DNA of 10,082 nt from CALMEH01 sp964548225 (lineage in GTDB: Bacteria; Acidobacteriota; Blastocatellia; Pyrinomonadales; Pyrinomonadaceae): assembly GCA_964548225.1 (NCBI GenBank), contig CAZJQP010000122.1, forward strand, positions 1-10,082, read 5' to 3'. Under the pieces are notes generated by a model that saw only the letters and a program-made list of their open reading frames with translations, was not told the DNA's origin and made no database searches. How positions within the stretch are numbered: position 1 is the stretch's first letter; every line of letters starts with the position of its first letter. Below are positions 6,562 to 10,082 of this stretch, piece by piece. Position numbers and translations under genes: made by a program.

Positions 6562-6981
6562 TTACGCGGCTTCGATTTTTTCAATTACATCGCGCAGAGT
6601 AAACTGATTCAATTTTTCATCAATTGATTTGTCAATTTCTTTTTGCAAACCGCACAAAAACGCCGCCATATTTTTCCCGACCGGACAATCTTGATTCGGT
6701 TCTTTTGAATGCAAAGCAAAGACTTCACCACACGGCAAAGCCTTGTAAATCTCGGATAAGCGTATATCTTTCGGCTGTTTAGCCAATGATGTTCCGCCTG
6801 CCGCGCCAACTTGCGAGATAACCAAATTCGCTTCTTGCAAATTGCTTAACAAACGGCGAATGACCACCGGATTCGTATTTACGCTTCCCGCGATATAGTC
6901 TGATTTCACACGCTCGCCGTCGCTTCGGGCAAGAATTGTTAAAACGTGAATCGCTATTGCAAATTGACTGTTCGCCGCCAT
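6562..6981 (-). CDS. Rrf2 family transcriptional regulator (YwnA-like)
   Basis: This 139-aa protein is of typical Rrf2 length. The winged helix occupies about residues 5-70: 'FAIAIHVLTILAR', recognition helix 'TNPVVIRRLLSNLQEANLV' (36-54) and wing 'SQVGAAGGTSLA' (56-67). The C-terminal part 'ALPCGEVFALHSKEPNQDCPVGKNM' resembles the YwnA subgroup. Cysteines are C84, C99 and C110. Their spacing differs from the 2Fe-2S ligands of IscR (5 residues between each), so a thiol switch is more likely than a cluster; that is inference. Predicted role: a dimeric repressor sensing electrophile or redox stress, controlling itself and the downstream cluster. The putative operator abuts its start codon, and a second copy lies before the nitroreductase. 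There is no Shine-Dalgarno; see the promoter entry. Confidence 0.92.
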   Translation of the reverse strand: MAANSQFAIAIHVLTILARSDGERVKSDYIAGSVNTNPVVIRRLLSNLQEANLVISQVGAAGGTSLAKQPKDIRLSEIYKALPCGEVFALHSKEPNQDCPVGKNMAAFLCGLQKEIDKSIDEKLNQFTLRDVIEKIEAA

Positions 6982-7004
6982 AACTGTAATTAGATTAGTT
7001 ACAA
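6982..7004. promoter_or_regulatory. Putative Rrf2 autoregulatory operator at the rrf2 start
   Basis: On the minus strand this reads TTGTAACT-N8-TACAGTT, ending right at the rrf2 ATG. It contains the dyad TGTA-N11-TACA and covers the putative -10 box (6992-6997), so binding would block the promoter. The matching copy before the nitroreductase makes chance similarity unlikely. Confidence 0.65.
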
Positions 7005-7020
7005 TTCAAATATTTGTCAA
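6992..7020 (-). promoter_or_regulatory. Putative sigma-70-type promoter of rrf2
   Basis: A perfect TTGACA (-35) at 7020-7015 is followed after 17 bp by TAATCT (-10, 3 of 6 to consensus) at 6997-6992. Transcription would begin about 6985-6984, only 3-5 nt before the rrf2 ATG at 6981, leaving no room for a Shine-Dalgarno. This suggests a leaderless or nearly leaderless rrf2 mRNA. The weak -10 makes the exact start uncertain. Confidence 0.5.
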
Positions 7021-7028
7021 GCGTAGAA

Positions 7029-7229
7029 TCAAAGAATTCTTTGCGGTTCGTTATTATCTTCGTCAATTTCCGCTTCATCAGGGTTCGGCGGTTCTTCGGC
7101 GGGCGCAGGTTTCGGTTCATCATCGGGTAAAGGAGTTTTTTCTTCGTCGGTTTCTGAATGATTACCGAAATCTTCGTCGCGGACGTTTGAATTAGCATCG
7201 GGATTCGGAATGTTTTGAATATCTTGCAT
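7029..7229 (-). CDS. Small acidic, proline-rich, probably disordered protein
   Basis: This 66-aa protein is rich in Asp, Glu, Pro and Asn (for example DEPKPAPAEEPPNPDEAEID) with no Cys, no hydrophobic core and no signal peptide. It is expected to be disordered and strongly acidic. ATG 7229 has a strong AAGGAG Shine-Dalgarno 8 nt upstream, which supports real translation. It starts 23 bp after the 62-aa gene, so the two may be cotranscribed. Its stop lies about 9 bp upstream of the rrf2 -35 box, and a 14-bp palindrome (7030-7043) overlaps its last codons. I do not recognise a family; low-complexity sequence makes homology hard to judge. A second frame here (6995-7198) is also open but lacks a Shine-Dalgarno. 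Confidence 0.6.
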   Translation of the reverse strand: MQDIQNIPNPDANSNVRDEDFGNHSETDEEKTPLPDDEPKPAPAEEPPNPDEAEIDEDNNEPQRIL

Positions 7230-7252
7230 AAACTTTTCTCCTTTTTATTTGT

Positions 7253-7441
7253 TTATTTGCTGAATATTTTGCCTTTCAACCGTTTCGGATTCAGAGGTTT
7301 GAGAACTATTTCTTCAGATATTTTGAATTCGACGGTTTTCTCCGCCGCACGGTTTTTCGGATGAAAAACGGAATCTTTACCAAAAACTATGTCTTGCAGA
7401 TTTTCTTGAAAAATATTAAATTTTACGGTCTTGTAAATCAT
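7253..7441 (-). CDS. Hypothetical small protein (62 aa)
   Basis: From ATG 7441 the protein starts MIYKTVKFNIFQENLQDIVF. It is basic, with short alternating strands (for example TVEFKISEEIVLKPLNPKRLKG), no Cys, no membrane segment and no known motif. ATG 7441 is preceded by GAGGAAA with 8-nt spacing, so I prefer it to the in-frame ATG at 7477, which would give 74 aa but has no Shine-Dalgarno. It is the first gene after the terminator at 7599-7655 and should have its own promoter in 7442-7598; TATAAA at 7518-7513 (minus strand) is a possible -10, but no good -35 goes with it. The acidic small protein follows after 23 bp. Function unknown. Confidence 0.55.
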   Translation of the reverse strand: MIYKTVKFNIFQENLQDIVFGKDSVFHPKNRAAEKTVEFKISEEIVLKPLNPKRLKGKIFSK

Positions 7442-7598
7442 AATTGTTTCCTCGACTTTAATTTCCCGTAAATTCATAAAGGCAAGAGATATGCCGAAAC
7501 AAAAATGCAGTGTTTATAGTGGTTTGAAGAAATTTTGTGAGCTTTTGGCGTAATGCTTTACAACAATTTGAATGCACGATAATCGGACAGTTTTTGCA

Positions 7599-7655
7599 AA
7601 AAACGGCGGCATCTGCGGGAGGAAAATTCCATTTCCCGCAGATGCCGCCGTTTTT
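7599..7655 (-). terminator. Strong intrinsic terminator (22-bp perfect stem, bidirectional form)
   Basis: The arms 7599-7620 and 7634-7655 are perfectly complementary over 22 bp (core ACGGCGGCATCTGCGGGA) with a 13-nt loop. The stem is flanked by A-runs and T-runs on both sides, so it can end transcription either way. It begins 10 bp after the stop of the TIGR01777 gene, which it most likely terminates, and separates the right-hand genes from the small genes and the redox cluster. Confidence 0.88.
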
Positions 7656-7664
7656 CGCTGATTC

Positions 7665-8564
7665 TTATTTTGTAACGTGCTTCATTGCATCTTCGAGGTT
7701 TGTAAATTGAAACTCAAAGCCGGAATCTTGCAATCGTTTCGGAATTACGCGGCAACCTTCGAGCAAAAGACGTTCGCCCATTTCGCCGAATAAAAGTTTG
7801 ATTCCGAATGCCGGAATCGGCAGAATTGTCGGGCGATTTAAGACTTTGCCGAGTGTTTTCGTAAATTCTTCGTTGGTTACAGGATTTGGCGCAGTCGCAT
7901 TTATCGCGCCGTGCAAATCGTCGGTTTCGAGCGCGAAATGAATAATTTTTATCAAATCGTCAAGCGCAATCCAAGACATAAATTGTTCGCCCGAACCGAC
8001 CACGCCGCCGACACCAAACTTAAACGGCGTGAGCATTTTTTCGAGTGCGCCGCCGTCTTTCGCCAAAACAACACCGATGCGCGGATTAACGACTCGTGCG
8101 CCGAATTCGTTTGCTTTTTGCGATTCCTGTTCCCATTCATCGCAAACGTCGGGGAAAAATCCAACGCCTTTTGCCGAATCTTCGGTCAAAATTTCATCGC
8201 CACGATTGCCGTAAAAACCGATTGCCGACGCGGAAACCAAAATCTTCGGCGGATTTTCACATTTTTTCAGCGCATCAACCAAAACCCTTGTGCCGACGGT
8301 GCGGCTTTCACGGATTTTGCGTTTCTTTTCCTCCGACCAATTTTCCGAAGCCACATTATCGCCCGCCAAATGCACGACCGCATCAAAATTTTCGAGCTTC
8401 GCTTGTTCTTCATCCGAAAAACCTTCGCCAGCGTCCCATTGAATTTCGTCCGCCGATTTCGGAGTTTTCCGCACGAGTTTATAAATCTCGTGTCCTTTCG
8501 CCTTAAGAGTCGGAATCAAAGCCGTCCCGACCAAACCGCTCGCGCCTGTAATTAGAATTTTCAT
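7665..8564 (-). CDS. TIGR01777 family NAD-dependent epimerase/oxidoreductase (YfcH-like)
   Basis: From ATG 8564 the protein is 299 aa and starts MKILITGASGLVGTAL with the extended-SDR cofactor motif GASGLVG (7-13). 'VVHLAGDNVA' follows, then 'SASAIGFYGNRGDE' with the Tyr of the active-site region, 'PRIGVVLAKDGGALEKML', and a C-terminal DUF1731 segment (LNRPTILPIPAFGIKLLFGEMGERLLLEG region). This layout defines TIGR01777 (E. coli YfcH, about 300 aa). Biochemical activity in the family is poorly known. An upstream in-frame extension to 8639 overlaps the preceding lipoprotein gene and lacks the fold, so it is rejected. The lipoprotein stop lies 19 bp upstream and a terminator lies 10 bp downstream. 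A duplicated fragment of this gene's first 35 nt occurs at 9228-9262. Confidence 0.92.
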   Translation of the reverse strand: MKILITGASGLVGTALIPTLKAKGHEIYKLVRKTPKSADEIQWDAGEGFSDEEQAKLENFDAVVHLAGDNVASENWSEEKKRKIRESRTVGTRVLVDALKKCENPPKILVSASAIGFYGNRGDEILTEDSAKGVGFFPDVCDEWEQESQKANEFGARVVNPRIGVVLAKDGGALEKMLTPFKFGVGGVVGSGEQFMSWIALDDLIKIIHFALETDDLHGAINATAPNPVTNEEFTKTLGKVLNRPTILPIPAFGIKLLFGEMGERLLLEGCRVIPKRLQDSGFEFQFTNLEDAMKHVTK

Positions 8565-8583
8565 AACTTTGATTGTCGGTTTT

Positions 8584-9171
8584 TTATTTGATGATTTCAA
8601 ATTTTGAAATTTGTATATTATTTGACCCGTGAGTAACACCTATTGCAAAAATAATTCTCGCATCTGTAGGATGCCCGTATTGTTTATCAAAACTAGATTC
8701 TATAATTCTACCTTCTTCTAATTCGTGCCGTAAATAGTTAAATAGTTTGTCAATCGTATCAAAATTCTCATAGCTATCTATCTTTAGATAATTCACAAAA
8801 CCGGACTTAGTAACTAATTCCATTGAATCAAGTTCACCATTTCTAACTTTTATTAACATAGGCGACCAATAATCTGTTGCACCACCGCAGCACCTCTGGA
8901 TTACAAAGTCATAATTCAAAATCTGACTTTCTTTCCACAAACGACGATTAAGCTCTAACTCAGCGATAGTTTCTTCATACTCACTTTTCCATTTTTCGGC
9001 AAATTTTTCTTCTGCATAGCTTGACGGATTATCTATTTTCGCTCGACTCTCAGATAAATTTACAGTCTTATTTTCAGTTGCGTTTTGAGAATCAGCTTTT
9101 TGAGTTGAAGAACAAGCGGAAAACACAAAAAGCAGACAGATTAAAAATATTTTCACGGAAATCAGTTTCAT
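8584..9171 (-). CDS. Lipoprotein with DUF6174-like domain (copy 1)
   Basis: This 195-aa protein has a lipoprotein signal: MKLISVKIFLICLLFVFSAC with the lipobox FSAC and lipidated C20. A Ser/Asn/Thr-rich linker (21-50) is followed by a helical part (51-82, W61 and W79) and a domain of the DUF6174 pattern: 'NYDFVIQRCCGG' (86-97), 'LIKVRNGELDSMELV' (106-120), 'FDTIDKLFNYLRHEL' (137-151), 'DKQYGHPTDARIIF' (162-175). Cys94-Cys95 sit where the family has its Cys motif. Likely anchored in an outer or inner membrane, facing the periplasm; function unknown. The start is supported by GAGG 6 nt upstream. It is a tandem paralogue of the gene at 9269-9850 and lies 19 bp before the TIGR01777 gene, probably cotranscribed. 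Confidence 0.83.
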   Translation of the reverse strand: MKLISVKIFLICLLFVFSACSSTQKADSQNATENKTVNLSESRAKIDNPSSYAEEKFAEKWKSEYEETIAELELNRRLWKESQILNYDFVIQRCCGGATDYWSPMLIKVRNGELDSMELVTKSGFVNYLKIDSYENFDTIDKLFNYLRHELEEGRIIESSFDKQYGHPTDARIIFAIGVTHGSNNIQISKFEIIK

Positions 9172-9214
9172 TTTTCACCTCATAAATTTTACACGTCTGA
9201 GATTAAAATTTTCA

Positions 9215-9262
9215 TCAAAATTTCTTAACCAAACCGCTCGCGCCTGTGATTAGAATTTTCAT
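9215..9262 (-). pseudogene. Orphan 5' fragment of the TIGR01777 gene left by tandem duplication
   Basis: ATG 9262 opens MKILITGASGLV, identical at the protein level to the start of the intact gene at 8564. After 35 nt the match ends and the frame continues with three unrelated codons (KKF) to TGA at 9217-9215. The single difference within the 35 nt is a synonymous ATC/ATT. It begins 6 bp after the stop of the copy-2 lipoprotein gene. It is a junction remnant, not a functional gene. Confidence 0.85.
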
Positions 9263-9268
9263 ACTTAA

Positions 9269-9850
9269 TTAAATAGCTCTAAACTTTGAGATTTCGATGA
9301 AATTAGTTCCGTGCATCCAATTGGAAAATTTTATATACGTCATTTTTGGATAACCTAACTTCTTATCGCACTTAACTTCTATAATTTTCCCGCCATCTAA
9401 CTCTTGTCGTAAATAATCAAATAATTTGTCTATCGTATCGAAATCATTATAGCTCTCAATATTAAAAGCACTGTCTTTTTCAACAGCTTCCATTGAACTT
9501 TTTTCACCATTGCGAATTTTTATCAAAGTAAAAGGAGCTCTAAAGTCGTTGCTGTGACCACCTCCACCTTTAAATATCACAAAATCGTAATTCATAATTT
9601 TACTTTCCTGCCATAACTTACGATTGCGTTCTAATTCTGCCAAAGTTGCATCATATTTTTCTTGCCATTCATTAGCAAACTTTGCGTCTGCAATTGCATT
9701 TAGGTAACTTCCATCACCTGAAATCCTAGGAGAATTCGTCGGTTTATTTTCAAGCGTTAAACTTATGGAATTAGCTTTTTGAACTGAAGAACACGCCAAA
9801 CACGCAAAAAGCAGACAGATTAAAAATATATTCGCAGAAATCAATTTCAT
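9269..9850 (-). CDS. Lipoprotein with DUF6174-like domain (copy 2)
   Basis: This 193-aa paralogue of the 8584-9171 product has the signal MKLISANIFLICLLFACLAC and lipidated C20 (LAC-S). 15 of the first 20 residues match copy 1. The same order of segments follows: linker, helical part with 'WQEKYDATLAELERNRKLWQES', 'NYDFVIFKGGGG', 'LIKIRNGEKSSMEAV', 'DTIDKLFDYLRQEL', 'DKKLGYPKMTYIKF'. The Cys-Cys pair of copy 1 is Gly-Gly here, so the family Cys motif has been lost or replaced and the two copies may differ in function. GAGG lies 8 nt before ATG 9850. Upstream is the hairpin-rich non-coding stretch; no promoter could be fixed. The orphan TIGR01777 fragment follows 6 bp after the stop. Confidence 0.82.
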   Translation of the reverse strand: MKLISANIFLICLLFACLACSSVQKANSISLTLENKPTNSPRISGDGSYLNAIADAKFANEWQEKYDATLAELERNRKLWQESKIMNYDFVIFKGGGGHSNDFRAPFTLIKIRNGEKSSMEAVEKDSAFNIESYNDFDTIDKLFDYLRQELDGGKIIEVKCDKKLGYPKMTYIKFSNWMHGTNFIEISKFRAI

Positions 9851-9906
9851 TTTTCTTACCTCGCAAGCATTACACGCACGAAATTAAAATCTTCCTCAAA
9901 TTTTTA

Positions 9907-9966
9907 GGCGGCTTCAGCCGTCTTTCCGCGTTTCGCGGCAATTAGCCACGCGACTTTAGCGCGTGG
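9907..9966. repeat. Three consecutive short hairpins
   Basis: GGCGGCT-TC-AGCCGTC at 9907-9922 (one G-T pair), CCGCG-TTT-CGCGG at 9926-9938, and CCACGCG-N7-CGCGTGG at 9946-9966 follow one another with only 3-7 bp between them. No ORF of note overlaps them. They form the start of a structured non-coding stretch that continues to the window edge. Confidence 0.7.
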
Positions 9967-9990
9967 TCAGCAATTCGCAATCTGACGAAA

Positions 9991-10050
9991 GGGCGTTTTA
10001 ACGTCCTTTTGCTTTTGGCTTAAGCCGATTGAAAGCACGTTAAAACGCGC
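9991..10050. repeat. 60-bp palindrome with nested 10-bp centre
   Basis: 9991-10009 and 10032-10050 are complementary at 17 of 19 positions, including the 12-mer GCGTTTTAACGT (9993-10004) and its reverse complement (10037-10048). The centre GGCTTAAGCC (10017-10026) is itself a perfect palindrome at nearly the same axis. The sequence to 10082 ends in AAACCACGCCGT, which may begin a further unit. No coding potential is seen in 9851-10082. Confidence 0.7.
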
Positions 10051-10082
10051 TCAATTCAATTTATCAATCTAAACCACGCCGT

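Larger units (their letters stand above)
8530..9905. repeat. Tandem duplication of about 0.7 kb (lipoprotein gene plus leader plus start of TIGR01777 gene)
   Basis: The two units are roughly 9228-9905 and 8530-9227. Each has a similar leader (including the GAGG Shine-Dalgarno and ATTTTAAT-like blocks), a DUF6174-like lipoprotein gene, and the first 35 nt of the TIGR01777 gene (34 of 35 identical between 9228-9262 and 8530-8564). The lipoprotein genes have diverged strongly, so the event is not recent, yet the 35-nt piece is still nearly intact. Boundaries are approximate on the right side. Confidence 0.8.

Noticed and set aside
7030..7043. 14-bp palindrome CAAAGAATTCTTTG as a second regulator site near rrf2
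   Set aside because: It lies in the coding end of the acidic gene, is unrelated to the operator motif and occurs only once, so it may be chance.
6995..7198. Alternative 67-codon minus-strand frame overlapping the acidic protein gene
   Set aside because: No Shine-Dalgarno, and it runs over the rrf2 promoter; the acidic frame has AAGGAG at the right distance.
8565..8639. 25-residue N-terminal extension of the TIGR01777 protein
   Set aside because: It overlaps the lipoprotein gene's end, and the family starts at the MKILITGASG strand; ATG 8564 is the natural start.
9907..10050. CRISPR array
   Set aside because: The hairpins differ from each other and there are no regularly spaced identical repeats with unique spacers or any cas gene.

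Overview
The window is a compact, moderately AT-rich stretch of bacterial DNA. Every gene I can support lies on the minus strand, so the region is transcribed right to left. Gene content (DUF5335, DUF3303, TIGR01777 and DUF6174 proteins beside many small redox enzymes) and the AT-rich codons fit a low-GC Acidobacteriota of the Blastocatellia/Pyrinomonadaceae kind. This is an inference from protein style; no rRNA or other phylogenetic marker is present.

Right part (about 7.6-10.1 kb). The right edge is non-coding and packed with hairpins (9907-10050). It is followed by two tandem paralogous lipoprotein genes with DUF6174-like domains. The pair arose by duplication of a roughly 0.7 kb unit: a 35-nt orphan copy of the start of the downstream TIGR01777 gene is stranded between them (9228-9262). 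The intact TIGR01777 NAD-dependent epimerase-like gene follows and ends in a strong 22-bp-stem terminator (7599-7655). Two small genes come next: a 62-aa unknown protein and a 66-aa acidic, disordered protein.

Left part (1-7.0 kb). An Rrf2-family regulator heads a long same-strand run: NfsB-type nitroreductase, SDR oxidoreductase, a possible 28-aa small protein, a PPOX-like flavin protein, a thioredoxin-fold protein, DoxX, a YgiD/LigB-type extradiol dioxygenase, a zinc-free MDR alcohol dehydrogenase/quinone reductase, DUF5335, an interrupted DUF3303 gene, and a catechol-type O-methyltransferase that runs off the left edge. Spacing is tight (-4 to about 110 bp). The same 23-bp sequence pattern, TTGTAACT-N8-TACAGTT with a TGTA-N11-TACA dyad, occurs over the rrf2 promoter and again in front of the nitroreductase, so it is a good candidate operator for autoregulation and operon control.

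Taken together the left cluster looks like a regulated quinone/catechol/nitroaromatic or electrophile stress module: reductases for quinones and nitro groups, a ring-cleaving dioxygenase beside DoxX (compare catDE in Bacillus), an O-methyltransferase able to cap catechols, and thiol chemistry. That role is inferred from families and context. Notable oddities are an in-frame TGA in the DUF3303 gene, a 30-bp inverted repeat that supplies the last codons of the PPOX gene, and an rrf2 start codon with almost no room for a leader.
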